Assembly: GCF_013128195.2 (NCBI RefSeq)
Contig: NZ_CP053452.2
Span: 3,348,001 to 3,412,000 of the forward strand
Length of the DNA: 64,000 nt
Direction of reading: 5' to 3'
DNA from: Frigoriglobus tundricola
GTDB taxonomy: Bacteria; Planctomycetota; Planctomycetia; Gemmatales; Gemmataceae
Shown here: positions 16,538-23,867 of the stretch, one piece after another
Position numbering within the stretch: the first letter of the stretch is position 1
Layout: each line of letters starts with the position of its first letter
Position numbers and translations under genes: made by a program
Notes under the pieces: generated by a model
What the model saw: only the letters and a program-made list of their open reading frames with translations
Databases searched by the model: none
Told to the model about the DNA's origin: nothing

Positions 16538-17656
16538 ATGAACGAGCGGAATCGGAACACGCCGTCGGTCCGTGGCGGCGGCCGAAAGGTTCTCGCCATG
16601 TTCGGGGCAATGGTGCTCATCGCCCTGACGCTTTACGCGTCGCGCGACACGCTCCCGCCGACCCCGGTCTCCGCCGCCGAAGACGCGAAGGACAAGAAGC
16701 CGCTGGCCCCCGCGCCCCGCGCGGTGGACGCCGCCAACGCGTTCCTCGATTCCCTGGACGACAAGCAGCGTAAACAGGCGACGTTGGATTACGGCAGCGA
16801 GAAGAAGCCCAACTGGTCCAACTTGCCGGTGACCTTCGTCCCGCGGAACGGCGTGAAGCTCGGCGACCTGACCAAAGAACAACGGGATAAGGCGATGGGC
16901 GTGATCGCCGCCGTGCTCAGCAAGGACGGCTACCAGAAGGTCATCGACATCATGGACGGCGACCAGAAACTGACCGAAGGCAAAGGCGGCAAGGGCGGAG
17001 GTAAGGGCGGCGACAAGGGGCCGATGTTCGGGAAGGACCTGTACTACCTGGCGATCTTCGGCACGCCGTCCGAGGCGAAGCCGTGGATGGTGCAGTTCGG
17101 CGGCCACCACCTCGGGGTGAACGTCACCGTGGTCGGCAAGACCTTCGTCCTCACCCCGACCCACACCGGCGCGCAGCCCGCGGCCTTCAAGCGCGGCGAA
17201 ATGGAGGTCCGTCCGCTCGGCCGGGAGAACGATACCGCGTTCAAGCTGATGGACGCCCTGGACGAGAAGCAGCGGAAGCAGGCGATCATCGGGGAGCGGC
17301 CGACGGGCGAGTTGCTGCTGGGGCCGGGACGCGACGGTAAGACGATCGAGCCGAAGGGGATCAAGGGCTCGGCCCTCACCGCGGACCAGCAGGCGCTGCT
17401 CCTGGACGTGATCGGCGCGTGGGTGAACATCGTGGAGTCCGACGCGGCCGCGGCGCGGCTGGCGGCGATCAAGGAGAAGATCGGCGAGACGTACTTCGCC
17501 TGGAGCGGGCCGACCGAAAAGGGCAAGGCGGCGTATTTCCGGGTGCAGGGGCCGGCCGTGGTGATCGAGTACGCGCCGCAGGGCGGGACCGACCACATTC
17601 ACACGGTGATCCGCAATCCCGAGGACGACTACGGGGTGGGGTCGTCGAAGAAGTGA
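16538..17656 (+). CDS. DUF3500 protein, membrane-anchored or secreted
   Basis: A 372-residue protein. An N-terminal hydrophobic stretch (VLAMFGAMVLIALTLYA, about residues 21-37) serves as signal or anchor. The rest matches DUF3500: AANAFLDSLDDKQRKQATLDY, W-S-N-LP, LYYLAIFGTPSEAKPWMVQFGGHHLGVN, and later DHIHTVIRNPEDDYG. The glycine/lysine-rich insert GKGGKGGGKGGDKG splits the domain near residue 150. The biochemical role of DUF3500 is not known. The start is supported by caggaga seven bases upstream. Confidence 0.85.
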   Translation: MNERNRNTPSVRGGGRKVLAMFGAMVLIALTLYASRDTLPPTPVSAAEDAKDKKPLAPAPRAVDAANAFLDSLDDKQRKQATLDYGSEKKPNWSNLPVTFVPRNGVKLGDLTKEQRDKAMGVIAAVLSKDGYQKVIDIMDGDQKLTEGKGGKGGGKGGDKGPMFGKDLYYLAIFGTPSEAKPWMVQFGGHHLGVNVTVVGKTFVLTPTHTGAQPAAFKRGEMEVRPLGRENDTAFKLMDALDEKQRKQAIIGERPTGELLLGPGRDGKTIEPKGIKGSALTADQQALLLDVIGAWVNIVESDAAAARLAAIKEKIGETYFAWSGPTEKGKAAYFRVQGPAVVIEYAPQGGTDHIHTVIRNPEDDYGVGSSKK

Positions 17657-17680
17657 TGCGCGGCGCGTGCTTCCAAACAC

Positions 17681-17773
17681 CTCGGCGAGCGGGGGGCGTG
17701 AGCCCCCCGAGTGAACGAATACCGTCCGCGCGTCGGCATTGACTTGGGAAGCTCGTGGCCCCCGCTCGCCGAG
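17681..17773. repeat. 17-bp inverted repeat with internal hairpin
   Basis: The arms ctcggcgagcggggggc (17681-17697) and ggcccccgctcgccgag (17757-17773) pair with one mismatch. An inner GGGGGGCGTGAGCCCCCC hairpin follows the left arm. It lies 24 bases after the DUF3500 stop and could terminate that transcript. The rest of 17657-17959 shows no gene. Confidence 0.65.
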
Positions 17774-17959
17774 CTTTGTTACACGTGATGAGCCGTTGTC
17801 CCGACGCATCGGCACCGTGCGCGCGACCTTATCCGGCTCGCCGCACCATTCCCTTCAACCCATTTATCCCGGCTCGCCGTGCCGACGGGGCTTGCCCGAC
17901 TTACAATACCCGATGTTCGCTCACTATATGATTGATACCCACAAGAAAGAGCGCTGCTG

Positions 17960-19096
17960 ATGAAGCCCCGGCTGTTCACGCCCGGCCCGACCACCGTACC
18001 GGAAGACACCCTTCTTGAACTCGCGAAGCCGGTGACGTACCACCGCGCGGCCGAGGCGAAAGCGATCCTCGCCGAGGTGAGCGAAGACCTGAAATACGTC
18101 TTCCAGACCGCCCAGCCGGTGTTCACGCTCACGTGTTCCGGCACCGGCGGCATGGAGGCGGCCGTCAGCAACTCGCTCGCCGCCGGCGAGAAGGCCGTCC
18201 TCTGCACCGCCGGCCGGTGGGGCGAGCGGTGGCGCGGAATTCTCAAGGCGTTCGGCGCGACCATCGTGCCGGTGGAAGTGCCCTACGGCAAAGCCGTGAC
18301 GCACGACATGCTCGCCAACGCCCTGACGGCCAACCCCGACACCAAGGTGGTCTTCACCACGCTCAGCGAGACGAGCACCGGCGTCGGGCACGACCTCCAG
18401 GCGTTCGGCCGGGTGGTCGCGAAGACCGACGCGCTGCTCGCCGTGGACGGCATCAGCGGCATCGGCGCGATGGAGTGCCGGATGGACGCGTGGGGCCTGG
18501 ACCTGGTCGTGACCGGGTCGCAAAAGGCGCTCATGATGCCGCCGGGCCTCGCCTTCATTTCCGCCAGCGAGAAGGCGTGGAAGAAGATCGACGCGACGCC
18601 GGTCCGCAGCTTCTACCTCGACATCCGCCGCTACAAGAAGTCGCTGGCGGAGAGCGACACGCCGTTCACGCCGGGCAACACGCTCATCAAGGCGCAGCGG
18701 GTGAGCCTGAAGCGCATCCGGGCGGAGGGCATCGAGAACCTGTGGGCGCGGCACACGCGGATCGCGACCGCGTGCCGGGCCGGGGTGGAGGCGATGGGCC
18801 TCAAGCTGTTCGCGGAGAAGCCGAACAGCGCGCTGACGGTGATCAAGGTGCCGGACGGCGTGGACGGCACCGCCACGCTGAAGGCGCTGGAGAAGAAGTA
18901 CGGCTACAAGTTCGCGGACGGCCAGGACGCGATGAAGGGTCAAATCTGGCGGCTGTCGCACATGGGCTACACCGACGCCTTCGACGTGCTCGGCGCGCTG
19001 AGCGCGCTGGAACTGACGCTGCTCGACAGCGGCTTCAAGCTCGAAGTGGGCGCCGGCGTGGCCGCGTTCCAGAAGGCGTATGCCGCCGGTAAGTGA
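17960..19096 (+). CDS. Class V aminotransferase (alanine-glyoxylate / serine-pyruvate type)
   Basis: A 378-residue PLP enzyme. FTPGPTTVPE at the N-terminus, SGTGGMEAA (phosphate-binding loop), TLSETSTGVGHDL, DGISGIGAMECRMDAWGLD and the PLP lysine K189 in TGSQKALMMPPG are all in order. RLSHMGYTDAFDVLGALSALE closes the domain. The family transfers amino groups between small amino acids (alanine, serine, aspartate) and 2-oxo acids such as glyoxylate; the exact pair cannot be fixed from sequence. Start supported by gctgctg-ATG context and perfect N-terminal match. Confidence 0.92.
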   Translation: MKPRLFTPGPTTVPEDTLLELAKPVTYHRAAEAKAILAEVSEDLKYVFQTAQPVFTLTCSGTGGMEAAVSNSLAAGEKAVLCTAGRWGERWRGILKAFGATIVPVEVPYGKAVTHDMLANALTANPDTKVVFTTLSETSTGVGHDLQAFGRVVAKTDALLAVDGISGIGAMECRMDAWGLDLVVTGSQKALMMPPGLAFISASEKAWKKIDATPVRSFYLDIRRYKKSLAESDTPFTPGNTLIKAQRVSLKRIRAEGIENLWARHTRIATACRAGVEAMGLKLFAEKPNSALTVIKVPDGVDGTATLKALEKKYGYKFADGQDAMKGQIWRLSHMGYTDAFDVLGALSALELTLLDSGFKLEVGAGVAAFQKAYAAGK

Positions 19097-19185
19097 AGCC
19101 GCGGGGCAGGTTGGGGTGCGGAAGTCTCTCGCTCGCTTGTGGAGTAGCAGAAGAGTGCTGCGTTGAAATGATCTATGTGGCTCGG

Positions 19186-19359
19186 TTTTCAGCCCGCAGG
19201 GCTGGGACAGCATAGCCCCGGGCATCGCCCGGGGTAGCGGACGTAAATGTTTTTCAGGCTAAAGGCCTGACACACGCGGGGCTGTCCCAGACTTTCAGCC
19301 TGGAAATAGTTCCCGGTCCTACCCCGGGGCTATGGTGTCCCAGCCCTGCGGGCTGAAAA
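19186..19359. repeat. Long-armed palindromic element, TTTTCAGCCCGCAGGGCTGG type
   Basis: A 37-nt left arm (19186-19222) and its reverse complement (19323-19359) match at 36 of 37 positions. Inside are further palindromes (cccgggcatcgcccgggg; caggctaaaggcctg). Related elements with the same TTTTCAGCC...GGCTGAAAA ends sit at 29757 and 31690. It lies between the aminotransferase gene and the interrupted LRR gene. No gene is seen elsewhere in 19097-19495. Confidence 0.8.
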
Positions 19360-19495
19360 CACACGAACCTTTTCAGCAAAGCAATGGAAGAGCAAAGGCG
19401 TCACCGACAGAACAGATGACACATATCAGAATAAAAACCGTCCTATTCTGCGCCGTCTGTGCTATTTGTGACTTCTTCTGTTTTGGCAGCGGCAA

Positions 19496-20464
19496 TTAAC
19501 GCATTTTCCAGCGAATTTCATCTTCAACGCAAATTGCAATCCATGTGAGACCGCTTTCGCCAATCACTTCAGGCCCAAACCGCGAGCATAACGCAGCCTG
19601 CGTTGCCTCCGTGAGCGGTTCCTCCAGTTCGTGGTGGCTAATGAGATGCAAGTGGGTTAGGTTCGGGAATGACTCCGGCTGAAGAAACGTCCGAGCCACC
19701 GCTTCGGTCATTCCATTCGCGGACACGTCCAATCGCCGCAGATTGGTCAGCCGGCCCGAACGAGCAAGTGCCATCAAACCAGATTCACCGATCCAGGTAT
19801 CTTCGAGATTGAACTCGGTCAAGTTACTGATCCACTCCGCTCTCAGCAGGTGCTCAATTCCGCCATTTCCAACCTCATTGCCGTCTAAGGCGAGTTGCGT
19901 AAGCGAAGAAAAGCATTGCGAGCGAGCCAGAGCCGCAATTCCTTCTTCTGTGATGCCGTTCGCGCCGCCACTGGAATCTTTACCCAGGCGGAGCGCGCGA
20001 AGTGAAGACAAGTGCTTTGCACCGGCCAACGCCTCAATCCCTTCGTCCAAAATTCTGTTCCCAGCCAATTCGAGGACCAAGAGGTTGGTCAGATGTGTCG
20101 CCGCGGCAACACCCGCGACCCCTTCTGAAAAATTATAATCGCCGTTAAACAAATCGAGCATTCGCAGGTTCGTGAGGTGCGGGTTCGTCAGCACTTTGGC
20201 GACGCGGTCGCCGTCCCAACCTCGCGAGGTGCTTCCCAGACACGTAAATCGTGCGAAATGGTGCGATGAGACGACTGCCGCCTCATCCTCCGTATCTCTG
20301 GAAAAGGCTTCATTCGCATAAATGACACGGATCGGGTAGCGAAACAACAGATGCTCGGCCTTACCACAGATCTCGCTGAGTTCATGGAGCCACACGCCGA
20401 TCGGGAACCCGCGAACGAACACCGGCATGGCACCCTCGTGCCATTGAACCGGTGAAAACATCAC
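19496..20464 (-). pseudogene. TIGR02996/LRR protein, 3' part cut off by the IS element
   Basis: 323 codons beginning immediately at the IS boundary (MFSPVQWHEGAMPVFVRGFP). At least six leucine-rich repeats follow, for example LTNLRMLDLFNGDY, LTNLLVLELAGNRI, LSSLRALRLG, FSSLTQLALDGNEV and LTNLRRLDVSANGM. Joined through one copy of the 8-bp target sequence to the fragment at 21517-21779 it restores a single frame reading RIAELEMFSPVQWHEG, a 408-codon gene. Such proteins are a large paralogous family in Gemmata-like genomes; their function is not known to me. Confidence 0.85.
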
Positions 20465-21516
20465 GGCTCATGAGGCCGTCGGGGTGGACAGGGGCAGGCC
20501 CAGTAGTGTGCGGACCATGCCCGCAACGCCGACCTTGTTGTATGCCCATTGGAAGACGGCAACGTACTGGTGGAGGTAGTGCTTGCTGATCCCGCGGAAC
20601 GGTCGCAGGAACGTGCGGAGGGCCGCCCACAGGCCCTCGAGCGTGTTATCGTGGACCTCGCGGATCCCGTCCCCGTCGTCATCCCGAGCCCACTCCCGTT
20701 GGCCCGGGGTGTGGTTCACCGTGGCATGCCCGCGGCCCTCCGCGGACAGCCGCGCGTACCCCGACCACTCATCCGTGTATACGGTCGCGCCATCATCGGT
20801 ATGTTCGGTCACGAACGCGATCAGGGTCTCCTGGTCCGTTCGTTCGACGACCTCCAGGACGATGGCCCCGGTGTCCCGGCTCACCACCCCGACCACCGGC
20901 GGGCGGTCGTTGGCGAAGTTCCCGTGCCCGCGCCGCTTGTTGGCCCGGCGTCGGGGCGGGTCGTCCGGGTTCGGGTGCCGGACCCCTTTTTTCCCCCGCA
21001 TTCTGGAACATCTCGTCCGCTTCGGTCTCCGAGCCGGGGATCGCGCCGACCTGCGTGGCGGCTCCCGCGGCGCGTTCCTGGAACCGGTGCCGCAGATCCA
21101 GCAGGTGCATCCGATCGCACCCCAGTTCTCGCGCCAGTTGAGCGGTCGGGGTTCCTTGCGCGAACCCGCGGAAGATCAGAACCCACTGGGCCGGGGGCCG
21201 ACGGGTGCCGTGGAGCGGGGTTCCGGTGTACGCATTGAACACCCGACCGCAATGGGTGCATCGGTAGTCCAGGACCGGTGCCCGATGCCGGGCCTGAACC
21301 CCCATCCCATCGGACCGGTGGCACCGCGGGCACGACAGACCGTCGGGGTGCAGCAAATCGACCAGATACCGGTAGCACGCGCCTGGGTCCATCAGGTCCA
21401 CGATCGGGAAGTCCATCTCCCGGCCTCCAAAACCACGGCTACCCAACACCGGCGTACTCTAACGCTCGACCGGGGAATGGGAAAAGACCAGTTCCACCCC
21501 GACGGCCTCATGAGCC
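20465..21516. mobile_element. IS1595-family (ISXO2-like) insertion sequence
   Basis: A 1052-bp element bounded by perfect 24-bp inverted repeats: the left end (20465-20488) begins ggctcatgaggccgtcgggg and the right end (21493-21516) is its exact reverse complement. Flanks AACATCAC (20457-20464) and AACATCTC (21517-21524) are an 8-bp target duplication with one mismatch, the size expected for IS1595. The single transposase reading runs on the minus strand and its stop codon lies inside the left repeat. The element interrupts a TIGR02996/LRR gene. Confidence 0.92.
20468..21416 (-). CDS. IS1595-type transposase in two frames
   Basis: The N-terminal frame (start 21416, MDFPIVDLMDPGACYRYL) has the zinc ribbon CPRC...CTHCG, the LIFRGFAQGTPTAQLARELG helix and SETEADEMFQNAG, which includes the first catalytic Asp. 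The C-terminal frame (down to 20468) resumes with KKGVRHPNPDDPPRRRANKRRGHG, YTDEWSGYARL and the terminal WAALRTFLRPFRGISKHYL. The switch is at the run GGGGGAAAAAAGGGG near 20991-21005 and needs a +1 step (or loss of one A). The element is either frameshift-inactivated or expressed by slippage. Confidence 0.85.
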
Positions 21517-21779
21517 AACATCTCAAGTTCGGCGATGCGATCGCGGAGTGCCTTTGCACCTGGATCGTTGGGCGGAAGTCGTGCGGCTTCGATTTGCGCC
21601 CGGATGAACTCGGCGCGGAGGCGCATTTCTTTCGGGTCGCGGGTGGGAAGGGCATCCGCGTTCTCGTCGAGCCAGTCCGCGTACATGAGCCGCGGCGTGT
21701 CTTCGTCGGGGTGCGCGATCACCGCCGCGAGCAACGCCTGCTCGTCTCCGCTCGGCTCAAGGCTTGGGGGCTTCGCCAC
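21517..21779 (-). pseudogene. TIGR02996/LRR protein, 5' part upstream of the IS element
   Basis: Starts MAKPPSLEPSGDEQALLAAV and has the TIGR02996 core AHPDEDTPRLMYADWLDENA, then MRLRAEFIRAQIEAARLPP and RIAELEM, where the target site begins. The frame runs 20 residues into the IS before a stop at 21459. Its missing 3' part is at 19496-20464. The start codon region overlaps the 3' end of the upstream gene by 23 bases, suggesting that the two were co-transcribed. Confidence 0.88.
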
Positions 21780-22194
21780 CGGCGTTCCCCTTCGGCGCGA
21801 CCACCTCCCAGAACAGTTCGCGACCGGCGGCGAAGACCTCGCTCGCGCGGAAGTCGAACACCTGGGCCACCTCGTTCGGCTCCAGCCCGACCGAATCGAA
21901 GGTGACGTAGAACAGGCCGTTGAGGTAACCGATGCGGGCGTCGGTGATCTTCACTTTCGGCTGCTGCGGGCGCATCTGGAAGCGGAACTCGTCCACGCCG
22001 TTCAGCACGAGCTTCAGATTCACCTGTCGCGGTTCCTTACCGAGATCGGTGATCGCTTCGCGCGCCCGCACCCGGAACTCGACCGACACCTGGCGTGCGC
22101 CCGTGTGGTGCACCTTCACCGCGCGGAGCACGCCGCCGATGAACCGGTACGACCGGAGGAACTTCGCGAACTCGTGGGGCTGGAGTCGGTTCAT
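21757..22194 (-). CDS. Hypothetical protein
   Basis: A 145-residue soluble protein beginning MNRLQPHEFAKFLRSYRFIGG. It reads as alternating amphipathic strands (RAVKVHHTGARQVSVEFRVRA; QVNLKLVLNGVDEFRFQMRP; LNGLFYVTFDSVGLEPNE), consistent with a beta-sandwich or bi-lobed beta fold. No signal peptide. I do not recognise the family. The ATG at 22194 is used because the upstream residues MRASPPASH are unlike a protein start. The 3' end overlaps the LRR gene start on the same strand. Confidence 0.65.
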   Translation of the reverse strand: MNRLQPHEFAKFLRSYRFIGGVLRAVKVHHTGARQVSVEFRVRAREAITDLGKEPRQVNLKLVLNGVDEFRFQMRPQQPKVKITDARIGYLNGLFYVTFDSVGLEPNEVAQVFDFRASEVFAAGRELFWEVVAPKGNAGGEAPKP

Positions 22195-22252
22195 ATGGGA
22201 AGCAGGCGGCGAAGCCCGCACCGCAAATTAAGAGTAGGCGCTCGCGTCTTCA

Positions 22253-22309
22253 TTGTGGTGCGGGCGTCCCGCCTGCACAAGTGATGTCGGCGTCCCGCCC
22301 GCACCACAA
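22253..22309. repeat. Inverted repeat of the GCGGGCGTCCCGCCYGCAC type
   Basis: Arms ttgtggtgcgggcg (22253-22266) and cgcccgcaccacaa (22296-22309) are exact complements, and ggcgtcccgcc is repeated directly inside. A related repeat lies at 28815-28927. Confidence 0.6.
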
Positions 22310-22320
22310 GAAAAGGCGCA

Positions 22321-22635
22321 TCACACGAGCGAATCGAACACGCGGACGCCGGCCCAGTTGCCCTTCATCTCGTCGATGAACCGCACGTGCGTCGGGTCGT
22401 CCTGGTAGGCGTCGTGGGCGGCCTTGTCCACGAACACCAGGTGCAGGCCGACGTGCCAGTCCCGGTCGTTCACCTCGCGGTCGAGTTCCGCGCACAGGAC
22501 GCCGGCCGAGAAGAACACGATGCCCGGTTGCACGTTCAGGTACGTGTGGCACGCGGCCACGAGTTCCTGAACCCTCTCGGGCGAAGCGTCCTTGAGCTTG
22601 AAGAACACGTTGTGGGCCAGGCGCGGAGAGGACAT
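22321..22635 (-). CDS. Dabb-family (stress-responsive alpha/beta barrel) protein
   Basis: A 104-residue single Dabb domain. RLAHNVFFKLKDASPERVQELVAACHTYL is the opening strand and helix with the usual HxVxFK-like start, then GIVFFSAGVLCAELDREVNDRDWHVGLHLVFVDKAAHDAYQDDPTHVRFIDE. Such small proteins dimerise as ferredoxin-like barrels; roles range from polyketide cyclases to stress proteins and cannot be narrowed here. The start at 22635 fits the family length; the frame remains open upstream without a family-like sequence. Confidence 0.88.
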   Translation of the reverse strand: MSSPRLAHNVFFKLKDASPERVQELVAACHTYLNVQPGIVFFSAGVLCAELDREVNDRDWHVGLHLVFVDKAAHDAYQDDPTHVRFIDEMKGNWAGVRVFDSLV

Positions 22636-22713
22636 CGGGGGGCACCTCGCGGTTCGGGGGCGCGTACAACAGTCCTGTTGGAATACGCTGCCGCAAACCC
22701 GCGTCAACACCCG

Positions 22714-23427
22714 ATGAAGCTGCTCGATTATACACTGCCCGCGCCCGCCGAGAACCTCGCACTCGACGAAGCCCTGCTCCTCGCCGCGGAGGGCGGGACC
22801 GGCGGCGCGGTGCTGCGGCTCTGGGAACTGCCCGCGTACGCGGCCGTTGTCGGGTCCGGCGGCTCGGTCGGTATTGATGTGAACGCGTCCGCGTGCACGG
22901 CCGACGGGGTGCCGGTGCTGCGCCGCGCGAGCGGCGGCGGAACCGTGCTGCTCGGCCCCGGGTGCCTGTGCTTCAGTCTCGTCCTCGGTTACGACCACGC
23001 GCCGGGGCTCACCGAGATCCCCGCGTCGAACCGGTACATCCTCGCCCGCGTCCTCCGCGCGCTCGCCCCGGCCGTTCCCGCGAACGTGGAGGGGACGAGT
23101 GACCTCGCGGTGAGCGGCGTGAAGTTTTCCGGGAACGCGCAGCAGCGGAAGCGGCGGTTCTTCCTCCACCACGGCACGCTCCTGTGCGGCTTCGACCTCG
23201 CACTCGTCGCGAAGTACCTGAACCCGCCGGAACGGCAGCCCGAGTACCGGCGCGACCGCCCGCACGCGGAGTTCGTCGCGAATCTTCCGATCACCGTTGA
23301 GCACGCGAAACGGCTCCTCATCGCGGAGTGGCGGCCCGAAGCCGAGTACGGGCCGGTTCCGATCGAGAAGGTCCACGAACTCGTCGCCGAGAAGTACGCT
23401 CGCGACGAATGGACGCACCGCCGGTAG
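22714..23427 (+). CDS. Lipoate-protein ligase family (LplA/LipB-fold) protein
   Basis: A 237-residue biotin/lipoate ligase-fold protein. NLALDEALL is the N-terminal motif, VPVLRRASGGGTVLLGPGCL contains the RRxSGGG substrate loop, and SDLAVSGVKFSGNAQQRKRRFFLHHGTLL has the conserved lysine in VSGVKFSGNAQ. It may attach lipoate or octanoate to lipoyl-domain proteins, or a related cofactor; which one is not clear. The ATG at 22714 starts MKLLDYTLPAPAENLALDEA, a typical family opening. It is divergent from the Dabb gene with 78 bases between the starts. Confidence 0.87.
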   Translation: MKLLDYTLPAPAENLALDEALLLAAEGGTGGAVLRLWELPAYAAVVGSGGSVGIDVNASACTADGVPVLRRASGGGTVLLGPGCLCFSLVLGYDHAPGLTEIPASNRYILARVLRALAPAVPANVEGTSDLAVSGVKFSGNAQQRKRRFFLHHGTLLCGFDLALVAKYLNPPERQPEYRRDRPHAEFVANLPITVEHAKRLLIAEWRPEAEYGPVPIEKVHELVAEKYARDEWTHRR

Positions 23428-23562
23428 TGTTCGGACCCGTTCCACCGCGAAACGGACCGGTGATGGGAAAATGATCTGGGTCGCGTTCCTGGAGTGCCCG
23501 TCGTTCGTGTTCGTCCCGGGGCGGAGTCCGCGGTAGGTTTTGACAATCACGAAGGGGAGCAC

Positions 23563-23715
23563 ATGGTCGGCTTACTCGCGGACATTGCGGTGACCGGACC
23601 GTTGGGTACTTCCCGCGCGGCCGACGAGGCGATCGCCTCCGTGCTTCTGCTGGCCGGTGCGGTCCTGCTGGGCCTTTTCGGCTCTCGGCTCGCGCACGAT
23701 CGTTCGGAAGAGTGA
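23563..23715 (+). CDS. Small membrane protein
   Basis: A 50-residue ORF with a good ribosome binding site (gaagggga seven bases upstream). MVGLLADIAVTGPLGTSRAA is followed by the helix AIASVLLLAGAVLLGLFG and a charged tail AHDRSEE. One transmembrane segment is likely. No family is recognised. Coding is supported only by the ribosome binding site, the hydrophobic helix and the absence of an overlapping alternative. Confidence 0.45.
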   Translation: MVGLLADIAVTGPLGTSRAADEAIASVLLLAGAVLLGLFGSRLAHDRSEE

Positions 23716-23867
23716 CGGGGGGTGTTGTTTTTGGCCCTCTCCCGGAAGGGAGGGGTGCGGGGAACCCGCGAGGGTTCCCTGATTCCGATGCGGAGAGGGC
23801 AATACCCGACCACCGGTACCCTTCAACCCGATCGCGCGTGAGAGGACGAGCGAGCGGCCGAGCGCCC

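Noticed and set aside
20985-21010. Classical -1 programmed frameshift heptamer in the IS1595 transposase
   Set aside because: The required step is +1 (or -2), so the usual A-AAA-AAG mechanism does not fit; slippage or an indel is more likely.
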